Source of the DNA: Lachnoclostridium sp. An196
GTDB taxonomy: Bacteria; Bacillota; Clostridia; Lachnospirales; Lachnospiraceae
Reading direction: 5' to 3'
NCBI RefSeq assembly: GCF_002160135.1
Contig: NZ_NFJZ01000014.1
Location: forward strand, 1 to 64,000
DNA length: 64,000 bases
Part shown: positions 44,025 through 53,231 of the stretch, piece after piece
Position numbering within the stretch: position 1 is the first letter of the stretch
Layout of the letters: the number at the start of each line of letters is the position of its first letter
Program-made: the position numbers and the translations under genes
The notes under the pieces: generated by a model
Database searches by the model: none
The model's input: the letters and a program-made list of their open reading frames with translations, nothing else
Told to the model about the DNA's origin: nothing

Positions 44025-45221
44025 ATGATTATCCGACCACAATATATGAACACGTTGAAAACCTATCGGGATGTTCCGCTTGTTAAGATACTGGCGGGAA
44101 TCCGGCGCTGCGGCAAATCCACGATTTTGGATATGCTGCGGAACGATCTGCTGAAAAGCGGGATTGCCGCCGACCACATTATCAGTATGCGCTATACGTC
44201 GGAGGATTTTGACGACGGAATGACCGACAAGGCTATGTATCAGGGCATTAAAGAACAGATGACCGACGATGGGCGCTACTATCTGCTGCTGGACGAAGTG
44301 CAGGAAATCGACGGTTGGGAAAAAGCAGTCAACAGCCTGCTGGAAAATGCCAATACCGATATTTATGTGACTGATTCCAATTCCAAGCTGATGTCAAGCG
44401 AGATCTCGACCTATTTGACGGGACGATATATCTCCATTCCGGTTTATACGTTGTCTTTCGCTGAATATTTGGATTTCAAGAAATCAGATTCCCGTTCCCC
44501 AAAGGAACTATTAAACGAATATCTGCGGTTGGGCGGTTTCCCCATTGTGGCGCTCGGCAGCTTTGACGAACGCTCGGCCTATCAAATCGTGGAGGGAATC
44601 TATAACTCTGTGATTACCAACGATATTACAAAGCGGCATAACATCATGAACTTTGATTTGTTCAACCGTGTTGTAAAGTATATCGTGGAAAATGTGGGCA
44701 AAACCTTTTCCGCCAACGCCATTGCGAAGTTCCTCAAAAGCGAGGGGCGTTCCCTATCCGTGGAGGCGGTTTACAACTATCTGAATTGGCTGGAAAAGGC
44801 GTTTGTGATCTATCGCTGCCAGCGGTATGATTTGCAGGGAAAATCCGTGCTGAAAACCCAGGAAAAATTCTATCTGGCAGACGCTTCTCTGAAATACTGC
44901 ATCATGGGCTTTAATCCGAAGTCTATTGCCGCTATGCTGGAAAACATCGTGTATTTTGAACTGCGGCGGCGGGGCTATGAAGTTTATATCGGGAAGAATG
45001 AAACGAAAGAAATTGATTTTGTGGCGGTGCAGCGTGACGAGCGTATCTACGTTCAGGTTTGTCGCAGGCTGCCGGAGGAATCGGATCGGGAGGTTGCCAA
45101 TCTCCTCGAAATCAAAGACCACTATCCGAAATATGTGGTAACGCTGGATGAGTTGGCGGCAGGAAATATCAATGGTAAGCGCTTTATAATCGACCGGATA
45201 GCAGATCCCCAACTTTTGTGA
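44025..45221 (+). CDS. AAA ATPase with DUF4143 domain
   Basis: The 398-residue protein starts at the ATG at 44025 with AGGAGG 8 nt upstream. It shows Walker A AGIRRCGKST (residues 24-33), Walker B YYLLLDEVQEID, an AAA_14 core, and the C-terminal DUF4143 with KEIDFVAVQRDERIYVQVC, a PD-(D/E)XK-like stretch (Asp in IDFVA). Such proteins are abundant in Clostridia and Bacteroidetes genomes; roles in defence or DNA handling have been suggested but not shown. Gene appears intact, followed directly by the IS66 element. Confidence 0.8.
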   Translation: MIIRPQYMNTLKTYRDVPLVKILAGIRRCGKSTILDMLRNDLLKSGIAADHIISMRYTSEDFDDGMTDKAMYQGIKEQMTDDGRYYLLLDEVQEIDGWEKAVNSLLENANTDIYVTDSNSKLMSSEISTYLTGRYISIPVYTLSFAEYLDFKKSDSRSPKELLNEYLRLGGFPIVALGSFDERSAYQIVEGIYNSVITNDITKRHNIMNFDLFNRVVKYIVENVGKTFSANAIAKFLKSEGRSLSVEAVYNYLNWLEKAFVIYRCQRYDLQGKSVLKTQEKFYLADASLKYCIMGFNPKSIAAMLENIVYFELRRRGYEVYIGKNETKEIDFVAVQRDERIYVQVCRRLPEESDREVANLLEIKDHYPKYVVTLDELAAGNINGKRFIIDRIADPQLL

Positions 45222-45358
45222 GATACTTCAGATACTTGGAGTAATTCACTTTATATCTGGTTCTCAGAACTGCAAAAGCTACACTTCAATCTCATATCTT
45301 CTCCCGCTTTTGTTGTACCTGGTTACTCCAAAATCTCACATTGGAGGAGATGAAGCAA

Positions 45359-45718
45359 ATGAGTACAGCTTCAAATGATGACCATTGGTTAAAGCTGATC
45401 ACTCAGTGCAGATCCAGCGGTCTTACCGACCGCCAATGGTGTATAGAAAACGGAATCTCTGTCAGTACATTCTATTATCATGTTCGTGCTTTGCGCAAAA
45501 AAGCCTGTGAAGTTCCGGAAGCAACGGATACGATTATGCAAAAACAGGAAGTCGTCCAGATCCCGCTTTGGGGAACTGAGCCGCCTCCTTCTGACGCCGT
45601 TTCTATACCTGCACCATCCATCTGCCTGGAAATGCAGGGGATCCGTATTGAGATTCATGAACAGGCCGGGGCGGATGTGATCCGAAATACCCTGCTTGCC
45701 CTGCGTCAGCTTTGTTAG
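45359..45718 (+). CDS. tnpA: IS66-family TnpA accessory protein
   Basis: The 119-residue helix-turn-helix protein, started at the ATG at 45359 with GGAGGAG about 9 nt upstream. It contains RSSGLTDRQWCIENGISVST, the DNA-binding motif of IS66 TnpA, and a C-terminal beta segment. IS66 TnpA is needed with TnpB and TnpC for transposition. Its stop overlaps the TTG start of tnpB. Confidence 0.85.
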   Translation: MSTASNDDHWLKLITQCRSSGLTDRQWCIENGISVSTFYYHVRALRKKACEVPEATDTIMQKQEVVQIPLWGTEPPPSDAVSIPAPSICLEMQGIRIEIHEQAGADVIRNTLLALRQLC

Positions 45719-46065
45719 GCGACCTTTCCGGTGTAGCAAAATTTTACCTGGTGACAGGCTACACCGATATGAGAAAGAGCATCGATGGCTTGATGGCAGT
45801 CATCCGGGATACCTATGAAATGGATCCCTACAGCAATTCCCTGTTCCTTTTCTGCGGGAGACGCTGTGACCGGATCAAAGCACTGCACTTCGAAAAGGAT
45901 GGATTCTGCCTTTTGTACAAGCGTTTAGATAACGGGCGGTTCCAATGGCCCAGGAATTCAGCCGAGGTAAGGAACCTTACCCGGCAGGAATACCGCTGGC
46001 TTTTGGAAGGGCTGTCCATTGACCAGCCCAGGGCAATCCGGCCTGCCGGGAAAAAGGATTTCTGA
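45712..46065 (+). CDS. tnpB: IS66-family TnpB accessory protein
   Basis: The 117-residue protein has the signature VTGYTDMRKSIDGLMAVIRD then LFLFCGRRCDRIKALHFEKD and RLDNGRFQWP. The TTG start at 45712 overlaps the tnpA stop. It is the IS66 Orf2 (unrelated to the RNA-guided nuclease also called TnpB). Intact. A 300-nt gap with small hairpins (TGTGGAAA repeats) separates it from tnpC. Confidence 0.9.
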   Translation: MLGDLSGVAKFYLVTGYTDMRKSIDGLMAVIRDTYEMDPYSNSLFLFCGRRCDRIKALHFEKDGFCLLYKRLDNGRFQWPRNSAEVRNLTRQEYRWLLEGLSIDQPRAIRPAGKKDF

Positions 46066-46365
46066 CCTTTGTGCAAAAGGGAGAAAATTTTTCTTCCCTT
46101 TATGGGTCCGGCAGAACGCTGCGGATGGGTTATCCACATGCGGATGGAACCATCAGGATATCAGGAGGATAACTCTTCCCATTTCCTTCGGGTTCTCGTT
46201 TCCCTGTGGAAAGCACAGCATTTTTTATGGATGCCGCCTTGTGGAAATGGTATGTTTTCCACATTTCGGCTTCGTCAAAATGACGGTGCCGGTACAGCGG
46301 AAAATTCGCTTTTCCGCAGGATTTCCGGTATAATAGGAATCAGCGAAAAGAAGAGGTGGTTCCCT

Positions 46366-47769
46366 ATGCCGCAGTCAGAAATGGAAGCGCTCATACAGCT
46401 TCAGAAAGAGACAATTGAATCCCTGCGTCAGCTGGTGGACAGCCAGCGCCTTACGATCGAGCAGATGACCAAAAGCCATGAGGCGCAGACTGCACAGCTG
46501 AACCAGACAATCGCGAATCTCAATGAGACGGTCGAATATCTGAAGAAAAAGCTGTTCGCATCTTCCAGTGAAAAAACAAAAAAAGATGCATTCCCGGGCC
46601 AGCTGGATCTGTTCAATGAAGCGGAAGCCGCTGCGGATCCTTCTGTACCGGAACCAACTCTGGAGGAGGCTGTTGGCGGTTATAAACGTAAGGCAAGGAA
46701 ACAGAAAGCCACCAGGGAAGAGATCCTTGCAGGGCTTCCGGTAGTCGAAGTTCCCTGCACCGTGCCGGATGAGGACAGGAACTGCCCCTACTGCAACACT
46801 CCGATGGAGGTCATCGGGAAAAAGGTTGTACGGGAAGAACTGCGGATCATCCCTGCAAAAGTGGAACGGATCCAGTATGTCCAGGAAGTGCTTGGCTGTC
46901 CGGAATGCAAGAAGGACGGCGCTTCCGTTATTGTCGGGGCTGAAACACCAAGCCCGCTGCTGAAACACAGCCTCGCATCTGCGTCCACGGTTGCTTATGT
47001 GATGTACCAGAAATATGTGAACAGCATTCCTCTTTACCGCCAGGAGGCGGATTGGAAACAGCTGGGAGTGAAACTCTCCAGAGCGACACTGGCTAACTGG
47101 GTCATCAAATGCGGCATAGATTATATGGAGCCGGTGTATGGACATCTCCACCAGTGTCTGCTGGAAAGGGATATCATCCATGCAGATGAAACGCCCTGCC
47201 AGGTACTGAAAGAGGACGGAAAAACAGCGCAGTCCAGGTCCTATATGTGGCTGTATGGATCCGGGAACGATGGGCTGCCGCCGATCCGCCTGTATGATTA
47301 CCAGCCCAGCCGTGGAGGATATCATGCGGAGGAATTCCTGAAAGGATTCTCCGGTTACCTTATCTGCGATGGTTTCAGTGGCTACAATAAGCTGAAGGGT
47401 GTCATCCGCTGCGGCTGCCTTGCCCATATGAGGCGGTACTGGAAGGAAGCGCTTCCCGGAAAATCCAGGAAGTCTTCCGATAAGACCCATGCAGAAATCG
47501 GCTTAGACTACTGTAACCAGTTATTCGAACTGGAAAAGGAGTATGCAGATTTGGATGCCGATACCCGGAAAGCAGAGCGTCTTGAGACAGAGCCTGCCAT
47601 ATGGGAGGCCTATTGGTCATGGCTTGAAACCGTGAACCCGGCGGGCGGGAGCCGTCTGGCAAAAGCTGTGACCTATGCGAAAAACCAGAAGCCGTATATG
47701 GAAAACTATCTGTTGGATGGGCGATGCTCCATATCGAACAATATCGCAGAAAATATTGCCCGCCCCTAC
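46366..47769 (+). pseudogene. tnpC: IS66 transposase TnpC, 5' part (split by IS21)
   Basis: 468 codons from the ATG at 46366 (AGAGGTGG upstream): an N-terminal coiled coil (ESLRQLVDSQRLTIEQMTKS), a zinc-binding CPYCN...CPECK motif, and the DDE transposase core with IIHADETPCQVL and ICDGFSGYNKL. The frame continues only two codons into the IS21 insert before a stop (47776-47778). The remaining 77 codons lie at 51053-51286. Joined, the enzyme would be 545 residues, so the gene is inactivated only by the insertion. Confidence 0.9.
47765..47769 (+). repeat. Target-site duplication, left copy (CCTAC)
   Basis: CCTAC directly before the IS21 left end; the same five bases follow the right end at 51048-51052. 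Confidence 0.9.
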
Positions 47770-47781
47770 TGTAAATAACGG

Positions 47782-48195
47782 TGAATTAGTACCATCTGCA
47801 CGGTCTAACTGTACCACCCTGCCGAAACAAGAATACCACCTTGCCGGTTTGCTGTACCGGTCGGCAACTGCACTTTGCCAACGATGCGAACCACTTTTCC
47901 GGTGAAGTGAAGTGAACCATCCTTCCGGATGGTTGATCCACTCGATATTCGATTACTTTGCCTAAAGACGGTATCTGGCGAGAATGGAGCTTGCAATGGC
48001 TGTTATCGCCTCGCTGACGCAACTACGACATTGACAAGTGCCATCCTGCCAGATGAATGACAGCTAAACAAAGCAAACGCATTCCGTGCTGATGGAGCGT
48101 TGACTCCACAGCCGATGACCTGATGTTTTCAGGACATCTTACATAGAGTCATTCCAGCGCATACGCTGTTGACTATAGATTATTACCTTGACAAC
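47782..48195. other. IS21 left-end terminal region without genes
   Basis: About 410 nt of the IS21 element hold the repeated GTACC-containing units near the left end and otherwise no ORF I can support. It lies downstream of the third IS21 ORF. Confidence 0.6.
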
Positions 48196-48540
48196 TTAAT
48201 ACCGGTCGTCATCCTGACCCTGGGCAATCCTTATCATGGAATCCACATGCTCCTTAAATGACATTGGATCTCCGCCATCATAGTAGATCCTCATGTACTC
48301 CTGGTACGCCAGGTTATCGTAATGCGGGGTATCCAGATCAGAAAGAATATCAGCTCCAGTGGTACACTGATGTTCCGGATCAAGCTTCTGGCTCAATTCA
48401 TATCTGGCCTTTACGGTCTCAGCTTTCAGATGCTGGATGTCTTTCACCATGGAGTCTACGAGTTCCAGGAAGGATTGGATCAGTTCGCAGTTATCAATAT
48501 CGGGGCATTCGTCCCATGCGGTGTAATCATCCCGGATCAT
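48196..48540 (-). CDS. Third ORF of the IS21 element, unknown function
   Basis: The 114-residue acidic protein ([20 protein letters not shown], a helical [20 protein letters not shown] middle, and an acidic C-terminus) overlaps the istB stop by ATGA, so it is translated with the transposition genes. It has no catalytic motif or membrane segment. Classical IS21 elements encode only IstA and IstB. It could regulate transposition or bind IstB; the family is not recognised. Confidence 0.65.
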   Translation of the reverse strand: MIRDDYTAWDECPDIDNCELIQSFLELVDSMVKDIQHLKAETVKARYELSQKLDPEHQCTTGADILSDLDTPHYDNLAYQEYMRIYYDGGDPMSFKEHVDSMIRIAQGQDDDRY

Positions 48541-49328
48541 TTGCCATCACCATCCTCTCCGGATGTCTGGATCCCATGGCGTTTTCGCATGGAGACGTGG
48601 CCATCAATAAAAACGTCATAGGCGTTGTGGATGATCCTGTCCATGATCGCTTCGGAAATCGGGCTCCCTTCCGCTGATGCGGGGTCGAGCCTGCCATACC
48701 ATTCGTCCGTATGATACTGGGAACAGAAGATCATGGATCCCTTCTGGCTTTTGATCCGTGCTTCCACAACCTCAAGCAGGTTATAGGATTCCTGCTGTAC
48801 CAACGGGCGGATGAGCCATTCATCAAGGATGAGAAGATCCACTTTCAGGTAAGAAGCAATGGTTTTCCGGAATTCACCGGTGCCCTTAGCGACATTCAGT
48901 TCTTCCAGAAGCTCAGGAAGGCGTACGTAACGTACTTTTTTAAATTTTCTGCAGGCAGCATTGCCAAGTGCACATGCAATGTACGTCTTGCCGCTGCCGC
49001 AGGCACCACTCAGGATGATATGCCGCCCGTCATCGATATACTTGCAGGTGGAGAAGCGTGTCAGCTGCGTCTTGTCCAGCTTACGGTCCGGATGGTATTC
49101 GATCTCTTCCATACAAGCATTTGGCGCTGAAAATCCGGCATCACGGATGCATTTGGCGAGCTTATTGGCCTGGCGGCGGTTCCACTCTGCATCGACCAGG
49201 AGAGCGATCCGCTCCTCGAAGCCGAGACTGCTGTAGGTATCAGGATCGCTCAGCTGGGACTCCAGTTCTTTGGCCATGGCTGAGAACCGCATCTGCTTGA
49301 GGGTATCAATCGTTGACTGGTTGATCAT
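48537..49328 (-). CDS. istB: IS21 helper ATPase IstB
   Basis: The 263-residue AAA+ protein is a DnaA/DnaC relative. It has an N-terminal helical domain ([17 protein letters not shown]), Walker [17 protein letters not shown] (residues about 108-123), and Walker [12 protein letters not shown]. IstB assembles on target DNA and activates the IstA transposase. It overlaps istA by ATGA. Intact. Confidence 0.95.
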   Translation of the reverse strand: MINQSTIDTLKQMRFSAMAKELESQLSDPDTYSSLGFEERIALLVDAEWNRRQANKLAKCIRDAGFSAPNACMEEIEYHPDRKLDKTQLTRFSTCKYIDDGRHIILSGACGSGKTYIACALGNAACRKFKKVRYVRLPELLEELNVAKGTGEFRKTIASYLKVDLLILDEWLIRPLVQQESYNLLEVVEARIKSQKGSMIFCSQYHTDEWYGRLDPASAEGSPISEAIMDRIIHNAYDVFIDGHVSMRKRHGIQTSGEDGDGK

Positions 49329-50884
49329 ATGTTTGCACCCCCTTTCCGGAAAGCATCAGCGCCTCGTGTGATCCCGTGGCGGGTGCCATTTTTCGGCACA
49401 GGTGCTTCAGCGGCTTGATTGAGGGGAATCCTATCCTGTCCGTTTTTGAGAATGGTGAGGATGCTCCTCAGCGCAGGTGTCGATGAAAAGGCTAATGCAC
49501 GTTCACAGGCGGCATCCACACGGGCAAGGCCATATCTGTCTGCAGCCTTCATAAGGCTTACACAGTATTTATAGCCCTGCTCCGGCTCCTTCCCGGCTTC
49601 CAGGAATTGACGGATCACTGCGGAAACAGAGGAGCCTGCCGACTCAGCCCATGAGAGGAAAGCGTCTTTGTTGTAAGAGAGGTATCTGCGGTGTGCTTCC
49701 GGCATATGTCCCGGCACCATAACAGCATCGCTCTGGGCCTTTTTTAAGCGCACATGGGAAGCAACGCGTCCGCCACGGAAGAACACTTCCACGGTATCTC
49801 TTGTAGTGCGGATGTCTACGGTCTCGCCGATCAGGTCAAAGGGCACCGAATAACGATTGAGGCCATCGGTGATCGTATAGTCGTTGTGGATCTTCGCTGT
49901 GCTCCATGTAGCCAGCTCGTACGGTGCGGGAGGAAGCGGATGCATAAAACTGCGTTCTTCCTCTTCATATGCCGTGTGGCGGTTCCCTTTCCGGGTCTTG
50001 AAAGACTTATTGTTCAGAGCCTCAAGCTTCTCTTTTACGGTGGCATAAGCCTCTTCAAAAGAGAGGAAGTGATAATTCCTGATGGCGGCAAGGATCCAGG
50101 TCGTGGCAAACTTCACGGAACCCTCTGCATTTGGTTTGTCGTCAGGAGCCTTTGGCCGGGCCGGGACAATCGCCGTATCGTAATGATCGGCCATTTCCTG
50201 GTAGGCTCTGGGAATGACGGTTTCATAACGGGTATTCTTGGTTACTCCGGTCTTGAGGTTATCCGGCACAACCAAACGGGTTACGCCACCAAAGTACTCA
50301 TAGGCATGGACATGGCAGAGGATAAAGTTCTCCGACTTCATATCCCGGCAGAGTTCCGCATATACAAGGCTGCTGCAAGACAATACTCCCACGAAGAGAT
50401 AAGCCGGAGTGATTTCGCCGGTAACACTGTCGTGAATGTCAACGGTTGCACCAGCCCAGTCAACCTCGAAGGTCTCTCCAGGCTTTCGGGAAATACGCAT
50501 GGTTGCCTTGCTGACTCTTGCCCATTTGCGGTAGAGGTCACCAAACTGTGTACTCATGTACGGCTGCTTCCCTGCGGCATAAGCCTGCTCGCAGTACTCT
50601 GTCCAAAGAAGTGTCATCGTAACGCCTTTCTTTGCAAGTTCCCTGTGAATCCACGGGAAGTCAATGGGCATACGGTTGGAATTCTTCTCTGCCCGGGCAG
50701 GGTACAGGAGTAACTCCAGGTCTGAGTTAGTAACATTTGCATCCAGAGGCCACTCGATCTTCAGCGCATTGGCTAAGTCGATTACTTCTTTGACAGTACT
50801 GCGGGAACTATGAACAGATGATGTGATCACCCGCTGTGAATACCCGAGATTATGAAGCCTCAGGATTTCTCGATAATCTACCAT
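49325..50884 (-). CDS. istA: IS21 transposase IstA
   Basis: The 519-residue protein starts at the ATG at 50884 with GGAGGGCGATAATC. It has an N-terminal HTH ([20 protein letters not shown]) and a DDE integrase core with [21 protein letters not shown] and [11 protein letters not shown] (Asp-Asp-Glu arrangement). A C-terminal beta domain follows. IstA cuts and joins the element ends. Intact; with IstB the element is predicted to be functional. Confidence 0.95.
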   Translation of the reverse strand: MVDYREILRLHNLGYSQRVITSSVHSSRSTVKEVIDLANALKIEWPLDANVTNSDLELLLYPARAEKNSNRMPIDFPWIHRELAKKGVTMTLLWTEYCEQAYAAGKQPYMSTQFGDLYRKWARVSKATMRISRKPGETFEVDWAGATVDIHDSVTGEITPAYLFVGVLSCSSLVYAELCRDMKSENFILCHVHAYEYFGGVTRLVVPDNLKTGVTKNTRYETVIPRAYQEMADHYDTAIVPARPKAPDDKPNAEGSVKFATTWILAAIRNYHFLSFEEAYATVKEKLEALNNKSFKTRKGNRHTAYEEEERSFMHPLPPAPYELATWSTAKIHNDYTITDGLNRYSVPFDLIGETVDIRTTRDTVEVFFRGGRVASHVRLKKAQSDAVMVPGHMPEAHRRYLSYNKDAFLSWAESAGSSVSAVIRQFLEAGKEPEQGYKYCVSLMKAADRYGLARVDAACERALAFSSTPALRSILTILKNGQDRIPLNQAAEAPVPKNGTRHGITRGADAFRKGGANI

Positions 50885-51047
50885 GATTATCGCCCTCCTT
50901 ATAATAGTAGTCACACATTAGGTGTGCCACAATCATTATAAGGAGAACTTTAACGGCTGGTACAGCCAACCGGTAAGATGGTACAGAATTAGCGGCAGGG
51001 TGGTACAGTTAAACCGTGCAGTGTGTCACGAGCGACCGTTATTTACA

Positions 51048-51052
51048 CCTAC
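51048..51052 (+). repeat. Target-site duplication, right copy (CCTAC)
   Basis: CCTAC directly after the IS21 right end; with the left copy it defines a 5-bp duplication. Confidence 0.9.
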
Positions 51053-51286
51053 GCAGTGGGGCGGAAAAATTTCCTCTTCCACGATACCGTAAAAGGCGCC
51101 CAGGCCAGTGCCATCATTTACAGTCTGGTGGAAACTGCAAAACTCAATAACCTGAACATCTATGCATATCTGGAGACAGTACTGCTCTATATGCCGGACT
51201 ACAAAAACGAGCCCGAAGGGATAGAAGAGCTGATGCCCTGGTCTGAAATGATACAGCAGAGATGTCAGATCAAATCAAAAAGTTGA
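51053..51286 (+). pseudogene. tnpC: IS66 transposase TnpC, 3' part
   Basis: 77 codons encode the conserved IS66 tail (AVGRKNFLFHDTVKGAQASA then IYSLVETAKLNNLNIYAYLE). Joined to codon 468 of the 5' part, the sequence reads IARPY-AVGRKN without a gap, which proves it is the severed 3' end. A GTG and upstream IS21 codons make a longer apparent ORF from 51023 that is not a real gene. Confidence 0.9.
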
Positions 51287-51439
51287 AGTTGGAGCATTTT
51301 ACTTCAACTATAACTGGATGCTTTGCAAAAAGATAGCCGTTATGTTATTGAGCGCTTACTATCAATGGCGTGAAGATCGTGCATTTGGCGGATTTTTTGC
51401 TTAGTGCTGAGTATTGAAACAAGAGAGAATGTGACGAAT

Positions 51440-51565
51440 ATGGCAGAAAGCAAATATAAATTCGAGAGGCTAACACCAACTGATGATGTGGATTTAGTTG
51501 TTTATGAGGAAGCAATAGATTATGTATTTCAAAATCCTGATATTAAAAGTCGCGCACCCGCATAG
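51440..51565 (+). pseudogene. 5' end of a YobI-like P-loop NTPase gene, truncated
   Basis: An ATG at 51440 opens 41 codons: YKFERLTPTDDVDLVVYEEA then IDYVFQNPDIK. This closely matches the start of YobI-family NTPases, which normally continue into a P-loop within the next 15 residues. Here the frame leaves that pattern after DIK and stops at 51565. The break coincides with the hairpin at 51555 and the start of integrative-element sequence, so the element probably inserted into this gene. The rest of the gene might be found at the element's far end. Confidence 0.55.
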
Positions 51566-51571
51566 CGGGTG
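51555..51571. other. Hairpin at the presumed element boundary
   Basis: CACCCGC (51555-51561), loop ATA, GCGGGTG (51565-51571). It resembles the subterminal hairpins of IS200/IS605-type ends and equally could mark the end of the integrative element. No transposase is next to it. Confidence 0.4.
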
Positions 51572-51648
51572 GTTCCTATTTCGCACGTCTCCGTTTCTCT
51601 GTCGAGAAACTCCAACGTACTCAACTGGGTCTATCCGACCCATAAAGG

Positions 51649-51684
51649 AAAAAGCCCGGAAAACCGTATGGTTCCGGGCTTTTT
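51649..51684. terminator. Bidirectional terminator
   Basis: AAAAAGCCCGGAA (51649-51661) and TTCCGGGCTTTTT (51672-51684) form a long perfect stem with A and T tails, able to stop transcription in both directions. It shields the integrase genes' downstream end from the IS66 side. Confidence 0.9.
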
Positions 51685-51863
51685 AAGCAATCTTGAATTG
51701 GTTTGTCCGCTCGATTATCTCTTGGAGAACTGCGGTGCACGTCTCGCTGCTTTGAGACCGTATTGCGCTCGTTTTTGAGCCGTTTTTCCTTGGTATTTCG
51801 GGCTTTTCCGGACTTTTCGCTGTTCAGTTATCCTATGTGGTAACCACGGAAAATGGCTGTTTT

Positions 51864-53075
51864 TCAATCAGCAGCGTTCTGATGAAAAGCACCGTTTACT
51901 ACACTGAACAACTCCTCTGGCTTATTATACTTGACCTTAGCATAGATGTCCATAGTTGTTTTGCTGTTTTCATGTCCTGCAAGATACTGAACCGTCTTGG
52001 GATCAACTCCGGCATAAAGCAGGTTCGTGATGTATGTGTGCCGGAGCTGGTGTGGGGTCACATCAAAATCCAGCGTATATTTGATTTTGGGTTGATTCCT
52101 CTGTGTCATGCCCAGCGTTGGTGTAACCGTGTACTTGATGCTCTGCCCATTCACATACTTATAGTAGTTGCGCGGCTTGGTAGACCGAACAACTACATAC
52201 TGCCATACCCTTTGAAATTGCGATGCAGCTAACGGCTGTCCTTCGCTATCCGAAATCACATAGTCCGACTTTGATGCTGTTTTGGCTTCACGCAGGCAGT
52301 CCACCAAGCACTTGGGAATCGGAATATCCCTTTTAGCCGCCTTGGTCTTTAGAACAGTGGAAATCACGGGTCTGTTATGTTCCGTGCGCCATGCTCGCCT
52401 TACCGAGATATAGGGAGTAGACTCGTCCAGGAATACACAGTCCCATTGCAGCGCAAGGATTTCTTCCCGGCGCAGACCGGAATATAACCCAAGCATAATG
52501 AACAAGTAGGGAGGAAGCTCCCTGACCGTATCCAGAAGCACTTCTACCTGCTGATCTGTCAATGCCTCCCTCTTTTTCGCTGGCTTTCCGCCCTTTCCCG
52601 ATATTCCTACACAGGGGTTATGCTCAAGTATCTGGCTGCGCTCTGCCGAGTAGAAAATACACTTGAGAAGCATATTTACTGTGCTGTATAACCCCTCCGA
52701 TTTTTTTGACAGCGGTACAAGCGCCAGCCGAATATCATCTGCGGTCACTTCTTCCATATACATCTCACCCAAAGGCTTAATGATATAGTTCTTCATGTCA
52801 GCAGTATATCCTCTCAATGTAGAAGCAGATACCTTTGCCGACTGCATCAGCAGCCACTTCTGACAATACTCGGCCACTGTCGGATGCTGCCGACGAAAGA
52901 TGATCTCCTCCACCTGTCGCCGCGCTTCTAATTGCTTCTCATATAATTCTTCGCAAGTAGCAGCATACAAACTCACCTGCTTGCCATCTGCGTCCATGAT
53001 CCGGGTTCTGTAATACTGGATTCCTTTTTGCATAATGGTTCCGTACTGCGGAACCTCTGTTTTCATTTTCGCCAT
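51864..53075 (-). CDS. Tyrosine recombinase/integrase, Tn916 Int-like (copy 1)
   Basis: The 403-residue protein has an AP2-like/SAM-like N-terminal region (YYRTRIMDADGKQVSLYAAT) and a core-binding domain (PTVAEYCQKWLLMQSAKVSA). The catalytic domain has Arg in LGLYSGLRREEILALQW, HQLRHTYITNLLYAGVDPKT and the nucleophile Tyr in TTMDIYAKVKY. All catalytic residues are present. AGGAAAGGAAGG precedes the ATG. It is closely related to the neighbouring integrase (53232-54446) and may be a duplicate or the remnant of a second element. Confidence 0.92.
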   Translation of the reverse strand: MAKMKTEVPQYGTIMQKGIQYYRTRIMDADGKQVSLYAATCEELYEKQLEARRQVEEIIFRRQHPTVAEYCQKWLLMQSAKVSASTLRGYTADMKNYIIKPLGEMYMEEVTADDIRLALVPLSKKSEGLYSTVNMLLKCIFYSAERSQILEHNPCVGISGKGGKPAKKREALTDQQVEVLLDTVRELPPYLFIMLGLYSGLRREEILALQWDCVFLDESTPYISVRRAWRTEHNRPVISTVLKTKAAKRDIPIPKCLVDCLREAKTASKSDYVISDSEGQPLAASQFQRVWQYVVVRSTKPRNYYKYVNGQSIKYTVTPTLGMTQRNQPKIKYTLDFDVTPHQLRHTYITNLLYAGVDPKTVQYLAGHENSKTTMDIYAKVKYNKPEELFSVVNGAFHQNAAD

Positions 53076-53231
53076 CTTTGACCTTCCTTTCCTGATAACG
53101 TGCAGTTTCCGTATCTACACTCTCTTTTTATCAGAAAGTACAGACTTAATCAAAGATACGGCCTATGTAAAGCAAAGAGCGAGACATCCTTGCCTCGCTC
53201 CTGCTTCGTTTTCGCGTTTGTTATTTTATGC

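Larger units (their letters stand above)
47770..51047 (-). mobile_element. Complete IS21-family insertion element (3278 bp)
   Basis: The ends are TGTAAATAACGG (47770-47781) and CCGTTATTTACA (51036-51047), perfect 12-bp inverted repeats. They are flanked by CCTAC duplications. Genes on minus are istA-istB plus a third ORF, all coupled. Internal multiple terminal repeats occur at each end: GTACC-type units at about 22-nt spacing on the left (47809, 47831, 47852) and GGTACAG units on the right (50959, 50980, 51002). This is the typical array for IstA binding. A 26-nt block (47798-47823, 50994-51019) is inverted with one mismatch. Confidence 0.93.
45222..51303 (+). mobile_element. IS66-family insertion sequence, interrupted by an IS21-family element
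   Basis: The order tnpA-tnpB-tnpC is that of IS66. Outer limits are approximate: GTAATTCAC (from about 45233) on the left and GCATTTTAC (ending about 51303) on the right could be the GTAA-type termini, but no convincing 8-bp target duplication was found. The element is about 2.8 kb without its 3.3-kb insert. Confidence 0.8.

Noticed and set aside
45222-45340. A clear IS66 left terminal repeat and target duplication
   Set aside because: A GTAATTCAC end is suggestive but no matching 8-bp duplication was found on the right side, so exact bounds are not claimed.
51023-51052. A new gene start (MSRATVIYTY) at the IS21 right end
   Set aside because: Those codons are IS21 terminal sequence; the real coding part is the severed tnpC end from 51053.
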